Positions 28,188-38,119 of a stretch of 64,000 bases of DNA are shown piece by piece. The number at the start of each line of letters is the position of its first letter. Position 1 is the stretch's first letter. A program made the translations under genes and the position numbers. The stretch lies in NCBI GenBank assembly GCA_012103575.1, contig WLWN01000001.1:1864538-1928537 (forward strand), given 5' to 3'. The notes beneath the pieces are model-generated. The model did no database searches. It had not been told where the DNA came from and saw nothing but the letters and a program-made list of their open reading frames with translations. This stretch comes from Kiritimatiellia bacterium (lineage in GTDB: Bacteria; Verrucomicrobiota; Kiritimatiellia; WLWN01).

Positions 28188-28410
28188 CGGCATCGATCTG
28201 GTTGGCGACCTCATCTACGGCTACTTTGAAGTCTTTCCCATCTGGTCCAGCGAGACAACCAGCAGTTGAACGAATGGCTTTCAATTTGGCATCGCACTTG
28301 TTCTTGATCCCCAACGCATACCGAGCGAACCAGTTGGTCAACTCTTTGAATTCGTACGAGTCTAACTTTGCAATAGCTGATTCTATTTCCAGAACTAAGT
28401 TCATCATCAT
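28177..28410 (-). CDS. Small antitoxin of the second VapBC-like pair
   Basis: A 77-residue protein with LEIESAIAKLDSYEFKELTN, then WFARYALGIKNKCDAKL, and the acidic end VDEVANQIDADDW. It overlaps the toxin start by 11 bases (ATGACTGGTAA). Similar short proteins precede PIN toxins in many genomes. The start may be any of three adjacent methionines. Confidence 0.7.
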   Translation of the reverse strand: MMMNLVLEIESAIAKLDSYEFKELTNWFARYALGIKNKCDAKLKAIRSTAGCLAGPDGKDFKVAVDEVANQIDADDW

Positions 28411-28473
28411 ATAAATATATCCTGTAACCTCTATTTATTCAAGCTCCGGAATCGAGGGTCAGGGGGCAGAGGT

Positions 28474-29670
28474 TTAAACGGTTAATTTTTCAAAACTCCG
28501 CCTCAATCGTTTGACTTCCGGTTCATTCCCTTTTTTAAACCTTTTAACCGCGTAAAAAATATTAGTCCGGGTTCCCATCCCTGTTTGCTTACTTATCCAT
28601 TCGTTTCGCATCGATGTTTTTGTTTTACCTGGATCCGTCAGTTAAACGTGGGCTCTCTGTGCGAATGCTTTGGAGGCAAAAGGTTGCAAAAAAAACGCAG
28701 GCGCACCCACTGGGTGCGTCGAGGCTTTTTTGTAATTCCTTTTGGTCCAAATGGTTCGTGCAGAAAACCGCGTTTAACTGACGGATCCAGGGTTTAATCA
28801 ACCATGTAATTCCTTGTTTTCTAATTTCATTTTTCTTTAGTTGACAAAGTTCGTCATAGCTTAGTTCTAAATATTCACACCCTTTTTTGATCAGGTTTTT
28901 GGCCTATTTCTCATTGTGGGCTTGGACGACTCGCCCCCCCCCAAACTTGTCACCCTCTTCCCTTTCAAGGTCTTTTCTAAATAGTCCAGTAGTTCATTTT
29001 TGAAATCTTCGGAACCTAAATACCAACCTCTCCGGATCGATTTCCAGTTATCTTTTCCCTCTTCGTTTTCGTCAGCCAGGGTTTTTAGAATTTGAAAAGC
29101 TTGCCCTTCCAGATATTGGTTATACTTTCGGCGATTTTTTGCATCATCTCGTTGTAATCCTAAACCTTCAGCAACCCTGGAAAATTCTAACCATTTCGGA
29201 CAAGTTCTTCGGTGTCCGATAAAATAGGGATAACTGCTCCACTTGTAATCTGCTAATACAGGACTACTTTCATTCAACAACCCTCCACGTGCAGGGTTTA
29301 AGTGAATATATTCACTAACCTGCTTAAAATACCGGGGAGCATCGCTTTCTATAATCAAAGCCTTGTATCGGCCTTGAAAAACGTGACCCACCAACCCATG
29401 ACGTTTACTCAAACGTTGAGCATAGGTCCCTTGGAACCATCTCATCCCATCACATAAATTTGCCTCGGGGGCCTCTAACAGCCAATGGTAATGGTTGCTC
29501 ATCAATACAAAACTGTGAATGATCTATCCTGTCTGATCACAGGCTTCACTCAATGTATCCAGAAAAGTTCCTCTATCGAAATCATCACGAACAATGTCCT
29601 CTCGACGGTTTCCTCGGCACATTACATGATAACAAGCACCTCCATATTCTATTCACGGTCTTCGTGGCAT
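28474..29670 (-). pseudogene. REP-associated tyrosine transposase (RAYT), interrupted by MITE M4
   Basis: The rebuilt protein starts MPRRP, stop (TGA where relatives have arginine), IEYGGACYHVMCRGNR. A TAG replaces tryptophan before IIHSFVLMSNHYHWLLEAPE, which carries the HYH metal site. The body includes YAQRLSKRHGLVGHVFQGRY and VSEYIHLNPARGGLL. A slipped G-run near 28931-28945 changes frame, and the next block YLELSYDELCQLKKNEIRKQ is cut by the MITE. Without the MITE, GITWLIK|TKTSMRNEWISKQTG continues to ...FEKLTV and stop. RAYTs spread REP palindromes; this one is dead. Confidence 0.8.
28628..28791. mobile_element. MITE copy M4, 164 bp, inside the RAYT gene
   Basis: It has the same ends and palindromic body as M1-M3. 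The flanks are TTTTA on the left and GTTTA on the right, a 5-bp duplication with one changed base. Collapsing the flanks restores the RAYT reading frame. Confidence 0.85.
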
Positions 29671-30008
29671 TCAGACATCTTATCAATTTTTTCCTGCGCT
29701 GCAAGATTTTTTAACGATTTAACACACTGACCCTTACCCCAACAGCTATAAACAAACTCGGGAAATCTTCCAGATAGGCATTTTATAGCCTGAAAATGCA
29801 CCGATCCCCATCCATCCATAATAAGTTTATGGTGTACTACGTCATCTATTCTTGATTCCAACAGATTATTTAGAAAAGAGTGGATATCTCTAGCAATTAT
29901 ATCTCGATTATTGGATTCATTAAGAGAGACAGAGATAACTTCTGTCAGTTTTTGTTTCATTTCTTCTAAAGGTATATTAAGCACAGACAAAGAAAACAAA
30001 TATTTCAT
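29649..30008 (-). CDS. Hypothetical protein
   Basis: A 119-residue frame, MKYLFSLSVLNIPLEEMKQK then LTEVISVSLNESNNRDIIAR, DIHSFLNNLLESRIDDVVHH and FVYSCWGKGQCVKSLKNLAA. No family is recognised. The gene ends within the start of the RAYT pseudogene (22-base overlap). It may be a fragment of the decayed exoprotein locus upstream or an independent small gene. Confidence 0.35.
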   Translation of the reverse strand: MKYLFSLSVLNIPLEEMKQKLTEVISVSLNESNNRDIIARDIHSFLNNLLESRIDDVVHHKLIMDGWGSVHFQAIKCLSGRFPEFVYSCWGKGQCVKSLKNLAAQEKIDKMSECHEDRE

Positions 30009-30058
30009 AAAAACCTAAATTATAGAGAGCAAGTTAGCCATTGGCCATTTAATCTTTC

Positions 30059-30191
30059 TTATTGAGAGGACTCTTCTTGTGTCTCTGACTTTCCACTTTG
30101 CATTTCAGGCACCGAACCTTCGATTCCCCAATCAATATCTGTTGTGGTAAAAAGAACGCCTTCATCATCAGTAAATGAAACATCATACATA
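30059..30191 (-). pseudogene. C-terminal remnant of a protein cut by IS1380 copy D
   Basis: The open frame YDVSFTDDEGVLFTTTDIDW followed by GIEGSVPEMQSGKSETQEES and stop has no start and begins at the element's edge. It may be the end of the secreted protein whose start lies beyond the element at 31850-31913, but the flanking bases do not form a 5-bp duplication and the frames do not rejoin simply, so it may also derive from another gene. Confidence 0.4.
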
Positions 30192-31849
30192 CCTGAATCC
30201 GTCAGATAAAATCTGATGATTTTTCATTACCTGTTGGGCTAAAGCGGGGAGCATACCCGTATTCAAACAAACAACCCCACCCCAACAGGTGTGTATATGA
30301 AACAATATAAAATAAAGACTGGCAAGGGCGAACTCAACAGCACAAGCGGAAATCATCTTTGCGGCCTGCTGCTTGAGGATCATGCTCAACGGATTCTTCC
30401 CTCCAATTTTTAACCACGCCGCTCCGATGCGACCTCTGATCGGGAGATCCTCCTTACCCAGATCGGCTTACTTTGCAACGGTCGAACCAATTTCAATGAT
30501 ATCGACCTGTACCGGGGTGATGAGATTTTTATGAATGCCTTTGGACTTAAAAAGGGGAATTAAAAAGGTAGCCTCTGAGCCGGTGTTCCGACGTCGTTTC
30601 GACGACCTGCCCCCAGCCAGAACCCATGTGGGGCTACGCAAACTCAACACCGAACTTCTTTCCTCGGGCCCCTTTGGCTAGGTAGATGTCGAAGGGCTTG
30701 ATCTTGTTCCCATCGATATCGATGTGAGCCCTTTGGATCACTCAGGCTCTTCGAAAGAAGGCGTTTCCTACACCTAGAAGGGCCATGATGGTTACGCCCC
30801 GATATTTGCCTATGTGGGCACTCAAGGCCACATGCTTGAGTGCGAACTTCGACCCGGTAAACAACATTGTCAGTCGGGAACGACCGCGTTTATTGCCCGC
30901 AGCGTTGAAACGCTCCAAACCCTGGGCCTGGGTGGAAAATGTTTGCTTCGGCTTGATAGTGGCAACGATGCGGCCGATAACTTCGACGCTTTTGGGGATC
31001 ATTATTTCATCGTAAAGCGAAATCCTCGCCGCGAATGTCCTGAACAAATGCTGGCCCTTGCACGCCGAGTTGGAGACAAACAAGGCAGTCGTGAAGGCAA
31101 GAACGTTTACACAGGCTTTTTCGATCATTTCCATCCCGGTGGTGACCAAAACCGCCCTTGTGTCCCGGTGGCCTTCGAAGTGATTGAACGCACCATCGAT
31201 ATCGATGGTCAGAAACTTCTGGTTCCTAAACTTGAGGTGAACACCTGGTAGACGAACCTCTCTTGTCGTGCCAAGACGGTGCTAGATCTCTATCATGGAC
31301 ATGGCACCAGCAAGCAGTACTACAGTGAACTCAAAAGCGATCTTGATGTTGAGCGATTGCCTTCGGGGAGACTCTGTGCCAATAAGATTATTCTGTTATG
31401 CGCCATGGTGGCCTTCAACCTATTGCGCGGTCTTGGCCAAGAGGTCATCAAACGGGCTGGGCTTGCCCCGCAGAAAATCAACATCCCGCGCTGGCGAATC
31501 AAAACGGTTCTCAAAAATATCGTTTATTGCGCGGTTCGATTGGTCCGCCACGCCGGACGAATTGAACTTCACTTTGGCAAGCGTTGTCGCTGGTTTGAAG
31601 TGATACAAGATATTGCCCATTCCTTCGCATAGCCCTCCGTGCACCTTTAACAATACTCTAAGGCGACTGCCCAAGGAGGCCTACGCCCCAAAATGGTCAA
31701 ACCAGAGTGAATCTGACCTGTACGCTCAAAAAATTCATCAGGGTGATACTTGCCGGTCCCAATCCGCCCAAAAGCGAGCATCTCAAGGAAAAAATTTTCA
31801 GCTTTTGAGCCCCAAAACGCCTTCCGAAGCGATAGCTGACGGATTCAGG
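30192..31849 (+). mobile_element. IS1380-type insertion sequence, copy D
   Basis: Full length with perfect ends. The flanks ACATA and ATAGA share only ATA, so a clean target duplication is absent. It separates the beginning of a secreted-protein gene from an unrelated or rearranged C-terminal fragment. Confidence 0.9.
30297..31632 (+). pseudogene. IS1380-type transposase, copy D, multiple stops
   Basis: It carries the shared frame change after FGLKKG, both TAG codons in place of tyrosine, and a private TAG in place of tryptophan in NTWWTN near 31249. The C-terminal part is otherwise intact (LGQEVIKRAGLAPQKINIPR). Confidence 0.85.
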
Positions 31850-31913
31850 ATAGAGCCATCCCCGCCACAAGGCTCATTCGTCGCCACATTATTTTTGTAT
31901 GTACAATTTTCAT
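31850..31913 (-). pseudogene. Start of a secreted protein gene, cut by IS1380 copy D
   Basis: The reading frame MKIVHTKIMWRRMSLVAGMA begins 15 bases after the stop of the TpsB-type gene and looks like a signal peptide with a basic N-terminus. It stops at the element after 21 codons. Its position directly behind a TpsB transporter suggests the secreted TpsA partner. The identity cannot be shown from so short a piece. Confidence 0.5.
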
Positions 31914-34299
31914 GTTGTCAACCGCCGTTCAAAGCTGTAATTCAAAACTAAAATCAATTCGACTGCTGTTGGAGTCCTGTAACCCGGTTTCCTCCAAAGG
32001 ATACCCCCAATCCAGTTTCACTTGACTGTATTTGGTGAAGCGCGTCCTCACACCAACACCTAAACTCAACAAAGAAAAATCATCTTCCTCCTCTGGTAAC
32101 GGGTCTTTGAGAAACATCCGTGCTCCATCTGCAAATGCTATAAATTGTAACCGGTCTTCATCAAGAGCTTCCTCTTCTGAAATATTACGGATTATGCGCC
32201 ACAAAGAACCTTTCAAAATGGGAGATCGCAGCTCAATCGTTCCCAATACACCCGCATCTCCAAGTACGACCCTGTTTTCATATCCGCGGACTGTATTCAA
32301 CCCTCCCACCCCCTTCTGCTCTCCTGGAATGAGGGGCCCACTTGCTAACCTGGCCATCTAATTTCGTGAAGATCAGCCACTGATCTGAATCAACACCCTG
32401 TGAATCTAAAGATAACGGCTGAATGCGAGCCAACTGAAGTCGCTCAACCCAATAATCCGCTTCGGCTGTTCCACGCTGGAGTTGAATCTCGTCATCTCCG
32501 GAGGCCCCCAGGGCATCTCCAAAGTTGACGGATGTATGGCTGGTTAGGAAATTACGTCCTCCCAACTGATCAAGACGTGCGGAAGCATAGCTAAGACCCA
32601 AGGAAATAGGGGCTAAGGTCGCATCGCGGGGTATATCCGAACTCTCTCCGACAACAATTGTATTCTCCGTATATGAATAAGAGTAGCCTAAAGATAAGGT
32701 GAAGTTCATGATCGTCGTTATCTATCAACTTGTAGGCCCCTTGTAATCCAACAAATCCCCCCTCTCCATGCAAATCTATGCCCGGAACAAAATCTTCCGT
32801 ATCCAACTTTGTGTAGCCTCCATACAGACTAAAAGCTCCTCCATTCCCGTAATCGTAGGGCAAATAGTAACTCCCAACCACGGAACGTACGGTTTCCAGA
32901 TCAACGGATACGGGAATGGTTAAAGTCAAAACATCATCATGTTTTGTCAGGTTAAAATGTTGCAGAGTAAGCCCCCCGCGCAATTCGTCGGTGGCCTTAG
33001 TCCCGGTATTTTTGAGGGTCAATACGGCATGCAAAGGCACACGCTCCTCCACAGTAAAATCCATATCTACAACCCGATGCTCCCGCCCATCCACGATTTC
33101 TTTACGGACCCGCAGCTCGGTATCCATTTCGGCATCCGGATGGGTTACGACCTTATACAAATCTTCATAGAATCGGTTATAATCAAACACGTCTCCCTCT
33201 CTCACGCGTTTGAGACGACGACGAAGTTGCTTTTCGCTGTAATATCTTCCCTTGTAGGGGATCAGCTCATCTCCTTCTTTTTGGTAAAAAGTAGTTTTCC
33301 CTGCGCGTCACTTATCTACTTCAAGGCGTAGCACCCCGTCCCCATATTCCGAATTCAAGATGCGGACATCCGCCAAGGAATAGCCTATGTCAACAAGCTC
33401 TTTTTTGCAAGATTCCACCAAAGAAATTATTTCGTTTGTAGTTAACATACGGTACTCGAACTCATTTTCTATAGCTTGCAGAATCCCTGTTTCTTCAAAC
33501 AAATCGACATCACCCTCGACCTTCACTTCTCTGATAAGAAAAGCCCCTTCTTCTTTGTGATTAGGAATATCCTCCACTGGGATTGTTTCGTAAAGGATTC
33601 TTTCATCCATATTGTATTCATACTTTTTGTCTGGCGATAAAGCGAATTTCTCTTGTAAGGTTTCTTTGACACGATCCAACGCCACTTCCTTTTCCGTAAG
33701 CAAACGTCTTAATATGGCCATCTCGCGAATCGATATTTGTTGGGTGTCCACAAGTTCTAGAAATGCCTTCTGATCTTGCAGATTCGTCAAGACTCGATGG
33801 AGAACTTTCCCTGAAGACGACTCTTCCGTCTGAGATAACATATCGTCTTTGAGTTCATGCGGCTGTTCTTTTTCAGCGTCCGAAAGCAAGCGATGTATCG
33901 TCATGGTGGTGGTATAGCTTTCTCCATTTCGGACACCAAAAGGCCTTCTCAATTCCTGGGTTGCTCGGTTCAGTTCATCATTTCGCTGAATCCAAAGCTT
34001 GTTGATAAACTCCATTTCTTCTTCATGGAGACCCCGGTCGTTCGTAAGGCGAATCAGCTCCTGCAACTGCTGATCGCTATCAATGCGAAGATGTGGTTGT
34101 TTCCCCGGTTTTTGTAACCTGTCGGGAACCTCATTGGTGGGCGCGTTTGCTGCAGAATTAGAAGACACCACCATAAAAACCGGCATTTGCTTTTGATGAT
34201 CCAAGCTATTTTCGTTTGCCAAATTCACTCCGTCCTGCTTCGTTAAGATCGGTGAGTCTGCCCAAATGTGGGCTTGCAGAAAGGAGATGGCCATCAAAC

Positions 34300-35295
34300 T
34301 AGAACGCTTCACGATTGAGGTGTTGCGATGTAGCACGAAGAAAACTAGCCGATTACCTCGTCGAGAGAAACCTCTTCGAACGCTTGTGTGAGCGCTTCAG
34401 ATAGTTCCTGCTGACTGCGGGCTGCAAGGCTGCCCAACCGATTCTTTATCTTGCCCCATATTTTTTCAATGGGGTTGGAATCGGGGCTGTAGGGTGGAAG
34501 GAATCTTACATGGGCCCCACATGACTCAATGAGTTTAATGACCTTGGGATTGTGATGGACGCGAAGATTGTCCATGATGACGATGTCTTCAGGTGAAAGA
34601 GTCGGGAGAAGAACCCGGCGAATATATTCTCCAAAAACAGCCGTCTCTGTCGCCCCCTCCCCCTCCATGGCCGCTGTTGTTCCGTCCAGGCGGACCGAAG
34701 AAATCAAGGTGGTGGTACACCAATGTCCATGAGGCGTTTTGGCAAAAAGCCTGTTCCCGCCCAACGCCCGGCCCCGCAGACAAGTCATATTAGTTTTCGC
34801 CCCGGATTCATCAATAAAGACAAGGCGACTTGGATCAAGTTTGGCCACCTCTTGGATCCACTGCTTTCTCAAGAGATTTACATCCGCCCGGTCTTGCTCG
34901 CTGGCGTGAAGCGTTTCTTTTATACCGGGAAACCGATTCAACGCCCGCTGTACGGCCATGATCGACCCCTTCACGCCGCTCATGTTCTTGAGTTCTTCAA
35001 GCGTTGCATCGGGATGTTTGCCCACCAGTTGAGCCAACGCCTTGAGCTGCTTTCCGCTGTAGAGGGCCTGACGATGCCCACGCGGTCGGGGAGCGGTCTG
35101 TCCGGTTTCGTTGAAACGAGAGAGCCCACGCTGAAACGTTCTAAGATCTACACGATAAGAAGATGCGATATCGGCCTGGGAACCTTTGCCCATTTTGTAG
35201 GCATCTATCGCACGCCGCCGGATTTCTGCTGTTGCTATACTCATGTCATGGAGTATAGATCTTCTAGAGAGGCATTTTAATCGTTAAATGCTCTA
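34300..35295 (-). mobile_element. IS630-family insertion sequence, copy 2
   Basis: It is bounded by TA on both sides (34300-34301, 35294-35295), the usual duplicated target. Removing the element and one TA joins GGILI to SLMAIS in the signal peptide of the TpsB gene without a frame change, which proves the insertion point. Confidence 0.9.
34345..35244 (-). CDS. IS630 transposase, nearly intact
   Basis: The 299-residue protein holds the helix-turn-helix (IASSYRVDLRTFQRGLSRFN) and the DDE residues in VFIDESGAKTN, IVIMDNLRVHHNP and NPIEKIWGKIKNRLG. It ends at a TAG where copy 1 has tryptophan, so 12 residues are missing at the C-terminus. This may still be active. It is the best candidate for an active transposase in the window. 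Confidence 0.85.
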   Translation of the reverse strand: MSIATAEIRRRAIDAYKMGKGSQADIASSYRVDLRTFQRGLSRFNETGQTAPRPRGHRQALYSGKQLKALAQLVGKHPDATLEELKNMSGVKGSIMAVQRALNRFPGIKETLHASEQDRADVNLLRKQWIQEVAKLDPSRLVFIDESGAKTNMTCLRGRALGGNRLFAKTPHGHWCTTTLISSVRLDGTTAAMEGEGATETAVFGEYIRRVLLPTLSPEDIVIMDNLRVHHNPKVIKLIESCGAHVRFLPPYSPDSNPIEKIWGKIKNRLGSLAARSQQELSEALTQAFEEVSLDEVIG

Positions 35296-35375
35296 ATAAG
35301 AATTCCCCCAATAAATCCAAATCTATTAGAATTGAGTCGCACCATATCTCATCTTTTTTACCTCTTTTAGGCTAT

Positions 35376-35405
35376 ATCTACAAAATAAATGTTTGATATT
35401 GTCAA
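35376..35405 (-). promoter_or_regulatory. Probable sigma-70 promoter of the TpsB gene
   Basis: On the minus strand TTGACA (35400-35405) is followed after 17-19 bases by TGTAGATATAG, which contains weak -10 matches. The start codon lies about 31-36 bases further. It is inferred from sequence only. Confidence 0.4.
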
Positions 35406-35508
35406 GTCTGATAGGTCATCTTTTTAGTCAAAAAATATGGGGTCACACCAATGTGGTTATAGCCCTACGCAGAAGACAGCTAAAAAGCTAGAGAATAAGT
35501 TTGCCCCC

Positions 35509-36741
35509 TCAAAATTCGTCAAAAGCAATCATCTCTTTTTCGACACCCAGATCGTAGAGCATCTTTTGTACAGCAGCAATCATGGGAGGGGGACCGCAAA
35601 GGTAATATTCAATCTCAGATGGGTCATCATGGTCTTTTAGGTAATTTTCTAATAATACGCTGTGGATGAAGCCAGTATATCCCGTCCAGTTGTCTTCGGG
35701 TAAGGGCTCACTCAGCGCTATGTTAAAAGTAAAGTTTGGAAATTGTTCTTCAATTTTTCTAAAATCGTCTTCATAAAACATCTCTCGAGAAGAACGGGCT
35801 CCATACCAATAACTGACTTTTCGAGCGGATTTAAGCGTGTGGAACAGATGGAAACAATGACTTCGTAGAGGCGCCATCCCTGCCCCTCCACCAATGTATA
35901 CCATTTCGCGATCGGTGTCTTTGATGAAAAACTCTCCGAACGGGCCGCTAAGCATTACTTTATCATCGGGTTTCAAATCAAAAATATAGGTTGAGGAGAT
36001 ACCGGGAGGCGCTTGGGTATTTGGAGGAGGTGTAGCCACACGTACGTTTAACATGACGATGTTTCCTTCAGCAGGATGGTTCGCCATGGAATAAGCCCGA
36101 AAACACGGTTCATCGTTTTTTAATTTAAAGTCCCATAACTTTAGGGCATCCCAATCTTGTCGGTATTCTTCTTCAATGTCAAAGTTTGTATAGGGAATAT
36201 TATATTCGGGAATATCGATTTGGATATATCCACCCGCCTTAAAATTTAAGTCAACGCCTGGAGGCAGTTCAAGCACGAGTTCTTTGATAAACGTTGCCAC
36301 ATTATGATTAGATCGAACGACGGCTTCGAATTTTTTAATTTCAAGTACTTCGTCGGGAACTTGAATTTTTAAATCATTTTTTACTTTAACCTGACATCCA
36401 AGCCTTAACCCTGTTTTGGCTTCTTGTTTGGAAATATATCCAGCTTCGGTAGGCAGCAAGCTTCCGCCCCCTTCCAGAATATTGCATTTGCACATGGCAC
36501 AGGTTCCGCCCCCTCCACATGCCGAAGGCAAAAATATGGAGGAGTCTGCTAGTGAAGATAAAAGAGAAGACCCCGGTTCGACTTCGATTGTTTTGTTTCT
36601 ATCATTAATATCAATGGTAACCAGACCTTCTGGGGAAAATTTCTTTGAGGCCATCATTAAGCCTGTGACCAGAAAAAGAATAACGCCTGTAAAGACAATG
36701 ACACTTGTTAATACGTATAGATAATCCATATCGCTATCCAT
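35509..36741 (-). CDS. nqrF: Na+-NQR subunit F, NADH dehydrogenase entry
   Basis: NqrF takes electrons from NADH through FAD and a 2Fe-2S centre into the Na+-pumping complex. The 410-residue protein has an N-terminal membrane helix ([20 protein letters not shown]), the ferredoxin cluster loop [19 protein letters not shown], the FAD motif [15 protein letters not shown], and the NADH site [13 protein letters not shown] with YYLCGPPPM near the end. The order nqrABCDEF is the standard one and all six frames are open, in contrast to the decayed surroundings. Confidence 0.95.
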   Translation of the reverse strand: MDSDMDYLYVLTSVIVFTGVILFLVTGLMMASKKFSPEGLVTIDINDRNKTIEVEPGSSLLSSLADSSIFLPSACGGGGTCAMCKCNILEGGGSLLPTEAGYISKQEAKTGLRLGCQVKVKNDLKIQVPDEVLEIKKFEAVVRSNHNVATFIKELVLELPPGVDLNFKAGGYIQIDIPEYNIPYTNFDIEEEYRQDWDALKLWDFKLKNDEPCFRAYSMANHPAEGNIVMLNVRVATPPPNTQAPPGISSTYIFDLKPDDKVMLSGPFGEFFIKDTDREMVYIGGGAGMAPLRSHCFHLFHTLKSARKVSYWYGARSSREMFYEDDFRKIEEQFPNFTFNIALSEPLPEDNWTGYTGFIHSVLLENYLKDHDDPSEIEYYLCGPPPMIAAVQKMLYDLGVEKEMIAFDEF

Positions 36742-36765
36742 TCAACTTTCGTATTGGGTTCTGCT

Positions 36766-37380
36766 TCACAAGCGAATACCTGAGAAACATAGGAAACCAA
36801 TGGCCATAAGCCCTGTCACAATAAAGGTGATGCCAAGCCCTTTAAGGCCATCCGGTATATTGGAATAGCGCAGCTTTTTTCGAATCGCGGCCAGAGCGGT
36901 AATGGCTAAGAAGAATCCAATCCCAGAACCAAATCCATAAACGGTTGACCGAGCTAGGTTATATTTCCGTTCGACTAAAAAGAGCGATGCGCCCAAAATA
37001 GAACAGTTGACAGTAATAAGCGGCAAGAAAATCCCAAGCGAATTATATAAAGGTGGGAAAAAACGGCCTAACGTCATTTCAACGAACTGAACTACAGACG
37101 CAATAACGGCAATAAAACAAATAAAGTTAAGAAAGGACAAATCCATCTTAGCCATTTCTGGATGGCCGGTCCACACCAAGGCTCCTGCACGTAAAAGATA
37201 GTGATGAATCGCCCAATTTAAAGGCGCTGTAATCGTTAAGACAAAGACAACGGCTAATCCTAATCCGCTAGCGGTTTCTACTTTTTTGGAGAGCGCCAAA
37301 AAAGAACACATACCCAGGAAAAAGGCCAATACAATGTTTTCAATAAAAATCGATTTTACAGCTAAATTAATGAGTTCCAT
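36766..37380 (-). CDS. nqrE: Na+-NQR subunit E
   Basis: A 204-residue membrane protein with six predicted helices. It starts [20 protein letters not shown] and has [18 protein letters not shown] with one of the cysteines shared with NqrD that holds the intramembrane Fe-S centre, and [20 protein letters not shown] with the other. It lies 24 bases upstream of nqrF. Confidence 0.95.
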   Translation of the reverse strand: MELINLAVKSIFIENIVLAFFLGMCSFLALSKKVETASGLGLAVVFVLTITAPLNWAIHHYLLRAGALVWTGHPEMAKMDLSFLNFICFIAVIASVVQFVEMTLGRFFPPLYNSLGIFLPLITVNCSILGASLFLVERKYNLARSTVYGFGSGIGFFLAITALAAIRKKLRYSNIPDGLKGLGITFIVTGLMAIGFLCFSGIRL

Positions 37381-37387
37381 AGGGCGT

Positions 37388-37432
37388 AAGAAGGGTTATT
37401 CGTTATAAGTTATGGGTTGTTGGTTTATTATA
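37388..37432. repeat. TTATTCGTTAT-type intergenic filler
   Basis: A low-complexity run, GGGTTATTCGTTATAAG then TTATGGGTTGTTGG, lies between nqrD and nqrE. A similar run occurs at 59779-59818. Confidence 0.4.
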
Positions 37433-37447
37433 AGATTTCTGCTCCTA

Positions 37448-38053
37448 TTAATCTTCCTCAAATTTCTTAATCATGGTTCGCTGCACCCATATAATCAGAC
37501 CAATGATAATAAACGCTCCTGGTGCAAGAAGCGCTAGACCATTGCCAATATATGCCTTAGGCATAATGTGTATGCCAAACCACGCTCCCGATCCGAGTAT
37601 TTCTCTGGCGGAAGCCACTAAAAGGAGAATCATGCTATATCCTAAGGCATTACCCAACCCATCTAATAAGGAGGCGCTTGGAGGATTTTGCATGGCAAAG
37701 GCCTCCGCTCGTCCCATTACAATACAGTTAGTAATAATAAGTCCCACAAAAACACTGAGTTGCTTACTGATATCAAAAAAATAGGCCTGTAAAATTTGAT
37801 CGCACAATATAACTAACGTTGCGATGACCGTCATCTCTACAATCATACGAATTTTACTCGGAGTGATATTCCGCAATATGGAAACGATAACATTTGAGCA
37901 GCACAGAACGGCTAGAACCGAAAGACACATAACCGCCGACGTTTCCATTTTTACGGTAACGGCTAAGGCAGAACATATTCCCAAAACCTGAATCGTAATC
38001 GGATTATTGTCCGATAACGGATCTGTTATAACTTGTCTATATTTATTAGTCAT
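37448..38053 (-). CDS. nqrD: Na+-NQR subunit D
   Basis: A 201-residue membrane protein, partner of NqrE. It begins [20 protein letters not shown] and has [40 protein letters not shown] and the C-terminal [20 protein letters not shown]. The two cysteines in GICSAL and TNCIVMG match the Fe-S ligands of the family. Six helices and length are normal. Confidence 0.95.
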   Translation of the reverse strand: MTNKYRQVITDPLSDNNPITIQVLGICSALAVTVKMETSAVMCLSVLAVLCCSNVIVSILRNITPSKIRMIVEMTVIATLVILCDQILQAYFFDISKQLSVFVGLIITNCIVMGRAEAFAMQNPPSASLLDGLGNALGYSMILLLVASAREILGSGAWFGIHIMPKAYIGNGLALLAPGAFIIIGLIIWVQRTMIKKFEED

Positions 38054-38119
38054 AGTTTAGCTCAGAATAGTGATTGGTTATTAGGAGAGAAAACCCTACC
38101 AACAATGGATAACAAATAA

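Larger units (their letters stand above)
31929..35345 (-). pseudogene. TpsB/ShlB-type two-partner secretion transporter, three frameshifts plus IS630
   Basis: TpsB proteins are outer-membrane barrels that export a TpsA partner. The original start is at 35345: MVRLNSNRFGFIGGILISLM then AISFLQAHIWA-DSP, a good signal peptide, but IS630 copy 2 sits inside it. The middle has two POTRA-like domains (LIREVKVEGDVDLFEETGIL, ELVDIGYSLADVRIL). The barrel has SVVGSYYLPYDYGNGGAF and the family motif GGLNTVRGYENRVVLGDAG. Frame breaks lie near 33310, 32705 and 32345. The C-terminal strand ends FSFELQL. Confidence 0.8.

Noticed and set aside
30192-31849. A simple insertion of IS1380 copy D into one secreted-protein gene
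   Set aside because: The flanks share only three bases, and neither collapse brings the signal peptide and the C-terminal fragment into one frame, so a rearrangement is more likely.
34302-34336. MLHRNTSIVKRS as the native start of the TpsB protein
   Set aside because: These codons are in the IS630 end; the native start is recovered at 35345 after removing the element.
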